Shown here: one piece after another, positions 1 through 10,275 of the stretch
Layout: each line of letters begins with the position of its first letter
How positions within the stretch are numbered: the first letter of the stretch is position 1
Source of the DNA: Strigamia acuminata
Taxonomy: Eukaryota; Arthropoda; Chilopoda; Geophilomorpha; Linotaeniidae
Reading direction: 5' to 3'
Assembly (NCBI GenBank): GCA_949358305.1
Contig: OX442316.1
Location: 434,001-498,000, forward strand
DNA length: 64,000 nt
Made by a program: the position numbers and the translations under genes
The notes under the pieces: generated by a model
Databases searched by the model: none
What the model was told of the DNA's origin: nothing
Seen by the model: only the letters and a program-made list of their open reading frames with translations

Positions 1-34
1 AATGATTTGGGAGAATAAACTTTTGATCTGATCA
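1..34 (+). repeat. Partial monomer at left edge
   Basis: The window opens inside an S tail of the AATAAAC...GATCTGATCA form, which normally precedes a full L monomer. The form contains TGATCA, absent from the usual GATCTCATCA tail. The array therefore continues to the left. Confidence 0.95.
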
Positions 35-181
35 CAGTTGACTTAGCACAAACACCACAAGTCCAATGTCTCTGAATGTTTAGAAATAGTGTTTAAACCT
101 TAGTAGAAGCCTTCAATATAAGTTTTAGCAACACCCAAGCAATAAATTTTGAAAAAAAAATTTTGAGCTTATTTCACATTG
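35..181 (+). repeat. Reference long (L) monomer, 147 bp
   Basis: This copy is a full L haplotype. It differs from S along its whole length: AGTCC for AGACC, TTTAG for TTCAG, GCCTTC for GGCTCC, ATATAAG for ATGTAAG, GCAACACCC for GAAACATCC, CAAGC for CAACC, and a tail rich in A and T. The 41-base tail aligns without gaps to the 34-base S tail for 32 bases. L then carries 7 extra bases, TTCACAT at 173-179, just before the next monomer. About 95 L tails occur in the window, ending CATCG or CATTG before CAGTTG. Full L copies usually follow an S monomer ending GATCTGATCA or GATCTCATCA. Confidence 0.96.
144..166 (+). repeat. A-tract with 9-bp direct repeat in L tail
   Basis: In L monomers AAATTTTGA at 144-152 recurs at 158-166, 14 bases apart, with the run G-A9-T4 between and across them. 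The AAATTTT and AAAATTT parts are also complementary and could pair weakly. A9 followed directly by T4 is the kind of sequence known to be stiff or bent and to disfavour nucleosome wrapping. Variants seen: a 10-base A run with G replaced (around 35,405 and 44,177), AAAATTTG for AAATTTTG (around 2,418, 7,807 and 29,317), and an inserted G (6,533 and 10,494). Confidence 0.9.
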
Positions 182-785
182 CAGTTGACTTAGCACAAAC
201 ACCACAAGACCAATGTCTCTGAATGTTCAGAAATAGTGTTTAAACCTTAGTAGAAGACTCCAATGTAAGTTTTAGAAACATCCAACCAATGATTTGGGAG
301 AATAGACTTTTGATCTCATCACAGTTGACTTAGCACAAACACCACAAGTCCAATGTCTCTGAATGTTTAGAAATAGTGTTTAAACCTTAGTAGAAGCCTT
401 CAATATAAGTTTTAGCAACACCCAAGCAATAAATTTTGAAAAAAAAATTTTGAGCTTATTTCACATCGCAGTTGACTTAGCACAAACACCACAAGACCAA
501 TGTCTCTGAATGTTCAGAAATAGTGTTTAAACCTTAGTAGAAGGCTCCAATGTAAGTTTTAGAAACATCCAACCGATGATTTGGGCGAATAGACTTTTGA
601 TCTCATCACAGTTGACTTAGCACAAACACCACAAGACCAATGTCTCTGAATGTTCAGAAATAGTGTTTAAACCTTAGTAGAAGGCTCCAATGTAAGTTTT
701 AGAAACATTCAACCGATGATTTGGGAGAATAGACTTTTGATCTCATCACAGTTGACTTAGCACAAACACCACAAGACCAATGTCT

Positions 786-797
786 CTGAACGTTCAG
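786..797. repeat. Perfect 12-bp palindrome CTGAACGTTCAG (example)
   Basis: About 40 monomers carry C instead of T at monomer position 43, which makes the dyad fully self-complementary with a central CpG and creates AACGTT. Other examples start near 3,760, 9,148, 13,808, 20,175, 25,409, 33,624, 42,396, 49,184, 53,138 and 56,523. Many of these monomers also carry AAACTTTAG instead of AAACCTTAG. Confidence 0.85.
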
Positions 798-1315
798 AAA
801 TAGTGTTTAAACTTTAGTAGAAGGCTCCAATGTAAGTTTTAGAAACATCCAACCAATGATTTGGGAGAATAAACTTTTGATCTGATCACAGTTGACTTAG
901 CACAAACACCACAAGTCCAATGTCTCTGAATGTTTAGAAATAGTGTTTAAACCTTAGTAGAAGCCTTCAATATAAGTTTTAGCAACACCCAAGCAATAAA
1001 TTTTGAAAAAAAAATTTTGAGCTTATTTCACATTGCAGTTGACTTAGCACAAACACCACAAGACCAATGTCTCTGAATGTTCAGAAATAGTGTTTAAACC
1101 TTAGTAGAAGGCTCCAATGTAAGTTTTAGAAACATCCAACCAATGATTTGGGAGAATAGACTTTTGATCTCATCACAGTTGACTTAGCACAAACACCACA
1201 AGACCAATGTCTCTAAATGTTCAGAAATAGTGTTTAAACCTTAGTAGAAGGCTCCAATGTAAGTTTTAGAAACATCCAACCAATGATTTGGGAGAATAGA
1301 CTTTTGATCTCATCA

Positions 1316-1454
1316 CAGTTGACTTAGCACAAACACCACAAGACCAATGTCTCTAAATGTTCAGAAATAGTGTTTAAACCTTAGTAGAAGGCTCCAATGT
1401 AAGTTTTAGAAACATCCAACCAATGATTTGGGAGAATAGACTTTGATCTCATCA
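1316..1454 (+). repeat. 139-bp S variant with one T deleted (example)
   Basis: The tail reads GACTTTGATC instead of GACTTTTGATC. About 30 copies share this deletion; the affected bases lie near 1,441, 4,416, 6,831, 9,806, 10,791, 13,200, 15,187, 18,295, 19,567, 22,970, 24,800, 28,909, 32,590, 34,996, 35,702, 37,108, 38,101, 39,241, 41,361, 43,768, 44,475, 45,890, 46,874, 54,370, 55,070, 56,336, 57,756, 58,737, 61,407 and 63,520. The same deletion in similar neighbourhoods suggests one origin spread by block duplication. Confidence 0.9.
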
Positions 1455-2455
1455 CAGTTGACTTAGCACAAACACCACAAGACCAATGTCTCTGAATGTT
1501 CAGAAATAGTGTTTAAACCTTAGTAGAAGGCTCCAATGTAAGTTTTAGAAACATCCAACCGATGATTTGGGAGAATCGACTTTTGATCTCATCACAGTTG
1601 ACTTAGCACAAACACCACAAGACCAATGTCTCTGAACGTTCAGAAATAGTGTTTAAACCTTAGTAGAAGGCTCCAATGTAAGTTTTAGAAACATCCAACC
1701 AATGATTTGGGAGAATAGACTTTTGATCTCATCACAGTTGACTTAGCACAAACACCACGAGACCAATGTCTCTGAATGTTCAGAAATAATGTTTAAACCT
1801 TAGTAGAAGCCTTCAATATAAGTTTTAGCAACACCCAAGCAATAAATTTTGAAAAAAAAATTTTGAGCTTATTTCACATCGCAGTTGACTTAGCACAAAC
1901 ACCACAAGACCAATGTCTCTAAATGTTCAGAAATAGTGTTTAAACCTTAGTAGAAGGCTCCAATGTAAGTTTTAGAAACATCCAACCAATGATTTGGGAG
2001 AATAGACTTTTGATCTCATCACAGTTGACTTAGCACAAACACCACAAGACCAATGTCTCTGAATGTTCAGAAATAGTGTTTAAACCTTAGTAGAAGGCTC
2101 CAATGTAAGTTTTAGAAACATCCAACCGATGATTTGGGAGAATCGACTTTTGATCTCATCACAGTTGACTTAGCACAAACACCACAAGACCAATGTCTCT
2201 GAACGTTCAGAAATAGTGTTTAAACCTTAGTAGAAGGCTCCAATGTAAGTTTTAGAAACATCCAACCAATGATTTGGGAGAATAGACTTTTGATCTCATC
2301 ACAGTTGACTTAGCACAAACACCACGAGACCAATGTCTCTGAATGTTCAGAAATAATGTTTAAACCTTAGTAGAAGCCTTCAATATAAGTTTTAGCAACA
2401 CCCAAGCAATAAAATTTGAAAAAAAAATTTTGAGCTTATTTCACATCGCAGTTGA
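1455..2455 (+). repeat. Internal four-monomer duplication, 567 bp
   Basis: A group of three S and one L monomer marked by GAATCGAC, GAACG, CACGAG with AATAATG, and an L tail occurs twice in tandem, its CACGAG marks at 1,758 and 2,325 (3 x 140 + 147 = 567). The pair was later copied as a unit to about 6,845-7,845. Confidence 0.8.
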
Positions 2456-2765
2456 CTTAGCACAAACACCACAAGACCAATGTCTCTGAATGTTCAGAAA
2501 TAGTGTTTAAACCTTAGTAGAAGCCTTCAATGTAAGTTTTAGCAACATCCAAGCAATGATTTGGGAGAATAGACTTTTGATCTCATCACAGTTGACTTAG
2601 CACAAACACCACAAAACCAATGTTTCTGAATGTTCAGAAATAGTGTTTAAACCTTAGTAGAAGGCTCCAATGTAAGTTTTAGAAACATCCAACCAATGAT
2701 TTGGGAGAATAGACTTTTGATCTCATCACAGTTGACTTAGCACAAACACCACAAGACCAATGTCT

Positions 2766-2777
2766 CTGAATGTTCAG
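2766..2777. repeat. Dyad CTGAATGTTCAG, present once per S monomer
   Basis: Arms CTGAA and TTCAG are exact reverse complements around a TG centre, at monomer positions 38-49. Most S monomers have it. The L haplotype breaks the right arm (TTTAG), and the CTAAA variant breaks the left arm. In the GAACG variant the element becomes a perfect 12-bp palindrome. A second palindrome follows 17 bp away, centre to centre. Confidence 0.85.
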
Positions 2778-2784
2778 AAATAGT

Positions 2785-2792
2785 GTTTAAAC
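2785..2792. repeat. Near-invariant palindrome GTTTAAAC (PmeI/DraI site)
   Basis: GTTTAAAC lies at monomer positions 57-64 in almost every monomer of both types. It survives the common AAACC to AAACT variant, which lies outside the 8 bases. I noticed losses only near 59,786 (TTTAGACC) and near 59,928, 61,757 and 62,038 (TTTAAAAC). The site predicts a clean monomer ladder after digestion at this sequence. Confidence 0.9.
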
Positions 2793-4848
2793 CTTAGTAG
2801 AAGGCTCCAATGTAAGTTTTAGAAACATCCAACCAATGATTTGGGAGAATAGACTTTTGATCTCATCACAGTTGACTTAGCACAAACACCACAAGACCAA
2901 TGTCTCTGAATGTTCAGAAATAGTGTTTAAACCTTAGTAGAAGGCTCCAATGTAAGTTTTAGAAACATCCAACCAATGATTTGGGAGAATAAACTTTTGA
3001 TCTGATCACAGTTGACTTAGCACAAACACCACAAGTCCAATGTCTCTGAATGTTTAGAAATAGTGTTTAAACCTTAGTAGAAGCCTTCAATATAAGTTTT
3101 AGCAACACCCAAGCAATAATTTTTGAAAAAAAAATTTTGAGCTTATTTCACATTGCAGTTGACTTAGCACAAACACCACAAGACCAATGTCTCTGAATGT
3201 TCAGAAATAGTGTTTAAACCTTAGTAGAAGACTCCAATGTAAGTTTTAGAAACATCCAACCAATGATTTGGGAGAATAGACTTTTGATCTCATCACAGTT
3301 GACTTAGCACAAACACCACAAGTCCAATGTCTCTGAATGTTTAGAAATAGTGTTTAAACCTTAGTAGAAGCCTTCAATATAAGTTTTAGCAACACCCAAG
3401 CAATAAATTTTGAAAAAAAAATTTTGAGCTTATTTCACATCGCAGTTGACTTAGCACAAACACCACAAGACCAATGTCTCTGAATGTTCAGAAATAGTGT
3501 TTAAACCTTAGTAGAAGGCTCCAATGTAAGTTTTAGAAACATCCAACCGATGATTTGGGCGAATAGACTTTTGATCTCATCACAGTTGACTTAGCACAAA
3601 CACCACAAGACCAATGTCTCTGAATGTTCAGAAATAGTGTTTAAACCTTAGTAGAAGGCTCCAATGTAAGTTTTAGAAACATTCAACCGATGATTTGGGA
3701 GAATAGACTTTTGATCTCATCACAGTTGACTTAGCACAAACACCACAAGACCAATGTCTCTGAACGTTCAGAAATAGTGTTTAAACTTTAGTAGAAGGCT
3801 CCAATGTAAGTTTTAGAAACATCCAACCAATGATTTGGGAGAATAAACTTTTGATCTGATCACAGTTGACTTAGCACAAACACCACAAGTCCAATGTCTC
3901 TGAATGTTTAGAAATAGTGTTTAAACCTTAGTAGAAGCCTTCAATATAAGTTTTAGCAACACCCAAGCAATAAATTTTGAAAAAAAAATTTTGAGCTTAT
4001 TTCACATTGCAGTTGACTTAGCACAAACACCACAAGACCAATGTCTCTGAATGTTCAGAAATAGTGTTTAAACCTTAGTAGAAGGCTCCAATGTAAGTTT
4101 TAGAAACATCCAACCAATGATTTGGGAGAATAGACTTTTGATCTCATCACAGTTGACTTAGCACAAACACCACAAGACCAATGTCTCTAAATGTTCAGAA
4201 ATAGTGTTTAAACCTTAGTAGAAGGCTCCAATGTAAGTTTTAGAAACATCCAACCAATGATTTGGGAGAATAGACTTTTGATCTCATCACAGTTGACTTA
4301 GCACAAACACCACAAGACCAATGTCTCTGAATGTTCAGAAATAGTGTTTAAACCTTAGTAGAAGGCTCCAATGTAAGTTTTAGAAACATCCAACCAATGA
4401 TTTGGGAGAATAGACTTTGATCTCATCACAGTTGACTTAGCACAAACACCACAAGACCAATGTCTCTGAATGTTCAGAAATAGTGTTTAAACCTTAGTAG
4501 AAGCCTTCAATGTAAGTTTTAGCAACATCCAAGCAATGATTTGGGAGAATAGACTTTTGATCTCATCACAGTTGACTTAGCACAAACACCACAAAACCAA
4601 TGTTTCTGAATGTTCAGAAATAGTGTTTAAACCTTAGTAGAAGGCTCCAATGTAAGTTTTAGAAACATCCAACCAATGATATGGGAGAATAGACTTTTGA
4701 TCTCATCACAGTTGACTTAGCACAAACACCACAAGACCAATGTCTCTGAATGTTCAGAAATAGTGTTTAAACCTTAGTAGAAGGCTCCAATGTAAGTTTT
4801 AGAAACATCCAACCAATGATTTGGGAGAATAGACTTTTGATCTCATCA

Positions 4849-4995
4849 CAGTTGACTTAGCACAAACACCACAAGACCAATGTCTCTGAACGTTCAGAAA
4901 TAGTGTTTAAACCTTAGTAGAAGCCTTCAATATAAGTTTTAGCAACACCCAAGCATTAAATTTTGAAAAAAAAATTTTGAGCTTATTTCACATCG
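4849..4995 (+). repeat. S/L hybrid monomer (S left half, L right half)
   Basis: The left part is S type with the GAACG palindrome variant. From GCCTTC onward the copy is L type, with ATATAAG, GCAACACCC, GCATTAAATT and the A-tract tail. The switch lies between monomer positions about 50 and 75. Similar hybrids with GCATTAAATT have A-tracts near 13,888, 20,255, 25,489, 48,122, 60,122 and 62,235. Confidence 0.88.
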
Positions 4996-5275
4996 CAGTT
5001 GACTTAGCACAAACACCACAAGACCAATGTCTCTGAATGTTCAAAAATAGTGTTTAAACCTTAGTAGAAGGCTCCAATGTAAGTTTTAGAAACATCCAAC
5101 CAATGATTTGGGAGAATAGACTTTTGATATCATCACAGTTGACTTAGCACAAACACCACAAGACCAATGTCTCTGAACGTTCAGAAATAGTGTTTAAACT
5201 TTAGTAGAAGGCTCCAATGTAAGTTTTAGAAACATCCAACCAATGATTTGGGAGAATAAACTTTTGATCTGATCA

Positions 5276-6136
5276 CAGTTGACTTAGCACAAACACCACA
5301 AGTCCAATGTCTCTGAATGTTTAGAAATAGTGTTTAAACCTTAGTAGAAGCCTTCAATATAAGTTTTAGCAACACCCAAGCAATAAATTTTGAAAAAAAA
5401 ATTTTGAGCTTATTTCACATCGCAGTTGACTTAGCACAAACACCACAAGACCTATGTCTCTGAATGTTCAGAAATAGTGTTTAAACCTTAGTAGAAGGCT
5501 CCAATGTAAGTTTTAGAAACATCCAACCAATGATTTGGGAGAATAGACTTTTGATCTCATCACAGTTGACTTAGCACAAACACCACAAGTCCAATGTCTC
5601 TGAATGTTTAGAAATAGTGTTTAAACCTTAGTAGAAGCCTTCAATATAAGTTTTAGCAACACCCAAGCAATAAATTTTGAAAAAAAAATTTTGAGCTTAT
5701 TTCACATCGCAGTTGACTTAGCACAAACACCACAAGACCTATGTCTCTGAATGTTCAGAAATAGTGTTTAAACCTTAGTAGAAGGCTCCAATGTAAGTTT
5801 TAGAAACATCCAACCAATGATTTGGGAGAATAGACTTTTGATCTCATCACAGTTGACTTAGCACAAACACCACAAGTCCAATGTCTCTGAATGTTTAGAA
5901 ATAGTGTTTAAACCTTAGTAGAAGCCTTCAATATAAGTTTTAGCAACACCCAAGCAATAAATTTTGAAAAAAAAATTTTGAGCTTATTTCACATCGCAGT
6001 TGACTTAGCACAAACACCACAAGACCTATGTCTCTGAATGTTCAGAAATAGTGTTTAAACCTTAGTAGAAGGCTCCAATGTAAGTTTTAGAAACATCCAA
6101 CCAATGATTTGGGAGAATAGACTTTTGATCTCATCA
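5276..6136 (+). repeat. Triplicated 287-bp L+S dimer
   Basis: Three tandem dimers lie at 5,276-5,562, 5,563-5,849 and 5,850-6,136, each one L (147) plus one S (140). All three S monomers carry a private A-to-T change giving AGACCTATG, at 5,451, 5,738 and 6,025, not noticed elsewhere. I saw no difference between the three copies, so the expansion is recent. Confidence 0.92.
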
Positions 6137-6267
6137 CAGTTGACTTAGCACAAACACCACAAGACCAATGTTTCTGAATGTTCAGAAATAGTGTTTAAAC
6201 CTTAGTAGAAGGCTCTAATGTAAGTTTTAGAAACATTCAATCGATGATTTGGGAGAATAGACTTTTG

Positions 6268-7620
6268 ATCTCATCACAGTTGACTTAGCACAAACACCAC
6301 AAGACCAATGTCTCTGAAAGTTCAGAAATAGTGTTTAAACCTTAGTAGAAGGCTCCAATGTAAGTTTTAGAAACATCCAACCGATGATTTGGTTGAATAG
6401 ACTTTTGATCTCATCACAGTTGACTTAGCACAAACACCACAAGTCCAATGTCTCTGAATGTTCAGAAATAGTGTTTAAACCTTAGTAGAAGCCTTCAATA
6501 TAAGTTTTAGCAACACCCAAGCATTAAATTTTGAAGAAAAAAATTTTGAGCTTATTTCACATCGCAGTTGACTTAGCACAAACACCACAAGACCAATGTC
6601 TCTAAATGTTCAGAAATAGTGTTTAAACCTTAGTAGAAGGCTCCAATGTAAGTTTTAGAAACATCCAACCAATGATTTGGGAGAATAGACTTTTGATCTC
6701 ATCACAGTTGACTTAGCACAAACACCACAAGACCAATGTCTCTGAATGTTCAGAAATAGTGTTTAAACCTTAGTAGAAGGCTTCAATGTAAGTTTTAGAA
6801 ACATCCAACCAATGATTTGGGAGAATAGACTTTGATCTCATCACAGTTGATTTAGCACAAACACCACAAGACCAATGTCTCTGAATGTTCAGAAATAGTG
6901 TTTAAACCTTAGTAGAAGGCTCCAATGTAAGTTTTAGAAACATCCAACCGATGATTTGGGAGAATCGACTTTTGATCTCATCACAGTTGACTTAGCACAA
7001 ACACCACAAGACCAATGTCTCTGAACGTTCAGAAATAGTGTTTAAACCTTAGTAGAAGGCTCCAATGTAAGTTTTAGAAACATCCAACCAATGATTTGGG
7101 AGAATAGACTTTTGATCTCATCACAGTTGACTTAGCACAAACACCACGAGACCAATGTCTCTGAATGTTCAGAAATAATGTTTAAACCTTAGTAGAAGCC
7201 TTCAATATAAGTTTTAGCAACACCCAAGCAATAAATTTTGAAAAAAAAATTTTGAGCTTATTTCACATCGCAGTTGACTTAGCACAAACACCACAAGACC
7301 AATGTCTCTAAATGTTCAGAAATAGTGTTTAAACCTTAGTAGAAGGCTCCAATGTAAGTTTTAGAAACATCCAACCAATGATTTGGGAGAATAGACTTTT
7401 GATCTCATCACAGTTGACTTAGCACAAACACCACAAGACCAATGTCTCTGAATGTTCAGAAATAGTGTTTAAACCTTAGTAGAAGGCTCCAATGTAAGTT
7501 TTAGAAACATCCAACCGATGATTTGGGAGAATCGACTTTTGATCTCATCACAGTTGACTTAGCACAAACACCACAAGACCAATGTCTCTGAACGTTCAGA
7601 AATAGTGTTTAAACCTTAGT
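6268..7620 (+). repeat. Block copied at +3,961 bp
   Basis: The partner is about 10,229-11,580. Marks in order: GAAAG (6,316 and 10,277), GGTTGAATAG (6,391 and 10,352), the 148-bp L variant, CTCTAAATG, the 139-bp copy followed by GTTGATTTAG, GAATCGAC and CACGAG. The copies diverge after 7,570, where the left one has GAACG and the right one GAATG. Confidence 0.85.
6417..6564 (+). repeat. 148-bp L variant with extra G in the A-tract
   Basis: The A-tract reads GAAG followed by seven A, one base longer than normal, and the tail begins GCATTAAATT. The same form recurs once, with its tract near 10,494, inside the block copied at a 3,961-bp offset. The preceding monomer has GAAAG instead of GAATG and GGTTGAATAG instead of GGGAGAATAG, so the group forms a recognisable marker haplotype. 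Confidence 0.85.
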
Positions 7621-8109
7621 AGAAGGCTCCAATGTAAGTTTTAGAAACATCCAACCAATGATTTGGGAGAATAGACTTTTGATCTCATCACAGTTGACTT
7701 AGCACAAACACCACGAGACCAATGTCTCTGAATGTTCAGAAATAATGTTTAAACCTTAGTAGAAGCCTTCAATATAAGTTTTAGCAACACCCAAGCAATA
7801 AAATTTGAAAAAAAAATTTTGAGCTTATTTCACATCGCAGTTGACTTAGCACAAACACCACAAGACCAATGTCTCTGAATGTTCAGAAATAGTGTTTAAA
7901 CCTTAGTAGAAGCCTTCAATGTAAGTTTTAGCAACATCCAAGCAATGATTTGGGAGAATAGACTTTTGATCTCATCACAGTTGACTTAGCACAAACACCA
8001 CAAAACCAATGTTTCTGAATGTTCAGAAATAGTGTTTAAACCTTAGTAGAAGGCTCCAATGTAAGTTTTAGAAACATCCAACCAATGATTTGGGAGAATA
8101 GACTTTTGA

Positions 8110-10275
8110 TCTCATCACAGTTGACTTAGCACAAACACCACAAGACCAATGTCTCTGAATGTTCAGAAATAGTGTTTAAACCTTAGTAGAAGGCTCCAAT
8201 GTAAGTTTTAGAAACATCCAACCAATGATTTGGGAGAATAGACTTTTGATCTCATCACAGTTGACTTAGCACAAACACCACAAGACCAATGTCTCTGAAT
8301 GTTCAGAAATAGTGTTTAAACCTTAGTAGAAGGCTCCAATGTAAGTTTTAGAAACATCCAACCAATGATTTGGGAGAATAAACTTTTGATCTGATCACAG
8401 TTGACTTAGCACAAACACCACAAGTCCAATGTCTCTGAATGTTTAGAAATAGTGTTTAAACCTTAGTAGAAGCCTTCAATATAAGTTTTAGCAACACCCA
8501 AGCAATAAATTTTGAAAAAAAAATTTTGAGCTTATTTCACATTGCAGTTGACTTAGCACAAACACCACAAGACCAATGTCTCTGAATGTTCAGAAATAGT
8601 GTTTAAACCTTAGTAGAAGACTCCAATGTAAGTTTTAGAAACATCCAACCAATGATTTGGGAGAATAGACTTTTGATCTCATCACAGTTGACTTAGCACA
8701 AACACCACAAGTCCAATGTCTCTGAATGTTTAGAAATAGTGTTTAAACCTTAGTAGAAGCCTTCAATATAAGTTTTAGCAACACCCAAGCAATAAATTTT
8801 GAAAAAAAAATTTTGAGCTTATTTCACATCGCAGTTGACTTAGCACAAACACCACAAGACCAATGTCTCTGAATGTTCAGAAATAGTGTTTAAACCTTAG
8901 TAGAAGGCTCCAATGTAAGTTTTAGAAACATCCAACCGATGATTTGGGCGAATAGACTTTTGATCTCATCACAGTTGACTTAGCACAAACACCACAAGAC
9001 CAATGTCTCTGAATGTTCAGAAATAGTGTTTAAACCTTAGTAGAAGGCTCCAATGTAAGTTTTAGAAACATTCAACCGATGATTTGGGAGAATAGACTTT
9101 TGATCTCATCACAGTTGACTTAGCACAAACACCACAAGACCAATGTCTCTGAACGTTCAGAAATAGTGTTTAAACTTTAGTAGAAGGCTCCAATGTAAGT
9201 TTTAGAAACATCCAACCAATGATTTGGGAGAATAAACTTTTGATCTGATCACAGTTGACTTAGCACAAACACCACAAGTCCAATGTCTCTGAATGTTTAG
9301 AAATAGTGTTTAAACCTTAGTAGAAGCCTTCAATATAAGTTTTAGCAACACCCAAGCAATAAATTTTGAAAAAAAAATTTTGAGCTTATTTCACATTGCA
9401 GTTGACTTAGCACAAACACCACAAGACCAATGTCTCTGAATGTTCAGAAATAGTGTTTAAACCTTAGTAGAAGGCTCCAATGTAAGTTTTAGAAACATCC
9501 AACCAATGATTTGGGAGAATAGACTTTTGATCTCATCACAGTTGACTTAGCACAAACACCACAAGACCAATGTCTCTAAATGTTCAGAAATAGTGTTTAA
9601 ACCTTAGTAGAAGGCTCCAATGTAAGTTTTAGAAACATCCAACCAATGATTTGGGAGAATAGACTTTTGATCTCATCACAGTTGACTTAGCACAAACACC
9701 ACAAGACCAATGTCTCTGAATGTTCAGAAATAGTGTTTAAACCTTAGTAGAAGGCTCCAATGTAAGTTTTAGAAACATCCAACCAATGATTTGGGAGAAT
9801 AGACTTTGATCTCATCACAGTTGACTTAGCACAAACACCACAAGACCAATGTCTCTGAATGTTCAGAAATAGTGTTTAAACCTTAGTAGAAGCCTTCAAT
9901 GTAAGTTTTAGCAACATCCAAGCAATGATTTGGGAGAATAGACTTTTGATCTCATCACAGTTGACTTAGCACAAACACCACAAAACCAATGTCTCTGAAT
10001 GTTCAGAAATAGTGTTTAAACCTTAGTAGAAGGCTCCAATGTAAGTTTTAGAAACATCCAACCAATGATTTGGGAGAATAGACTTTTGATCTCATCACAG
10101 TTGACTTAGCACAAACACCACAAGACCAATGTCTCTGAATGTTCAGAAATAGTGTTTAAACCTTAGTAGAAGGCTCCAATGTAAGTTTTAGAAACATCCA
10201 ACCGATGATTTGGGAGAATTGACTTTTGATCTCATCACAGTTGACTTAGCACAAACACCACAAGACCAATGTCTC
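8110..10275 (+). repeat. Block copied at +3,394 bp
   Basis: The partner is about 11,504-13,669. GAAGACTCC (8,616 and 12,010), several L tails, the 139-bp copy, the AAAACCAATGTCTCTG copy and GAATTGAC all match. It ends where the left copy has GAAAG and the right one GAATG. The partner region was in turn the source or target of the copies at 18.5 and 23.1 kb. Confidence 0.82.

Larger units (their letters stand above)
1..1510 (+). repeat. Block copied at +2,974 bp
   Basis: The order of marker monomers from 1 to about 1,510 is repeated at 2,975 to about 4,484. Shared marks include GAAGACTCC (253 and 3,227), GGGCG, CATTCAACCG, GAACG with AAACTTTAG, and the CTCTAAATG copy. Differences include AATAAAT versus AATAATT near 3,120 and a second CTCTAAATG near 1,351 that is CTCTGAATG in the partner. 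Past the 139-bp monomer near 1,441 the copies diverge. Confidence 0.85.
2729..2868 (+). repeat. Reference short (S) monomer, 140 bp
   Basis: This copy matches the commonest S sequence. In monomer coordinates: CAGTTGACTTAGCAC at 1-15, AGACC at 26-30, CTGAATGTTCAG at 38-49, GTTTAAAC at 57-64, GGCTCC at 75-80, ATGTAAG at 82-88, GAAACATCC at 94-102, GATTTGGGAGAATAGAC at about 110-126, and GATCTCATCA at 131-140. G+C is 51 of 140 bases (36%). Recurrent variant sites include AGACC/AAACC, TGTCTCTG/TGTTTCTG, CTGAA/CTAAA, GAATG/GAACG, AAACC/AAACT, CATCC/CATTC, ACCAATG/ACCGATG and GGGAG/GGGCG. The consensus itself has no CpG; CpGs appear only in variants. Confidence 0.97.
1176..4814 (+). repeat. 3.6-kb block copied at +5,389 bp
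   Basis: The partner is about 6,565-10,203. Shared marks include CACGAG (1,758 and 2,325 matching 7,147 and 7,714), the AAAATTTG tail, AAAACCAATGTTTCTG, GAAGACTCC and several L monomers in the same order. On the left the copies part because the partner starts after a 148-bp L variant. On the right they part at ACCAATG versus ACCGATG (4,815 and 10,204). Confidence 0.85.

Noticed and set aside
144-166. Intrinsic terminator or promoter TATA element in the L tail
   Set aside because: The A/T tract has no GC-rich stem for a terminator. Nothing around it looks like a transcription unit, and it recurs about 95 times as part of the monomer.
2785-2800. Telomere-like TTTAAACCTTAG
   Set aside because: It resembles the plant telomere repeat only loosely, occurs once per monomer and is never in tandem, so it is a chance likeness.
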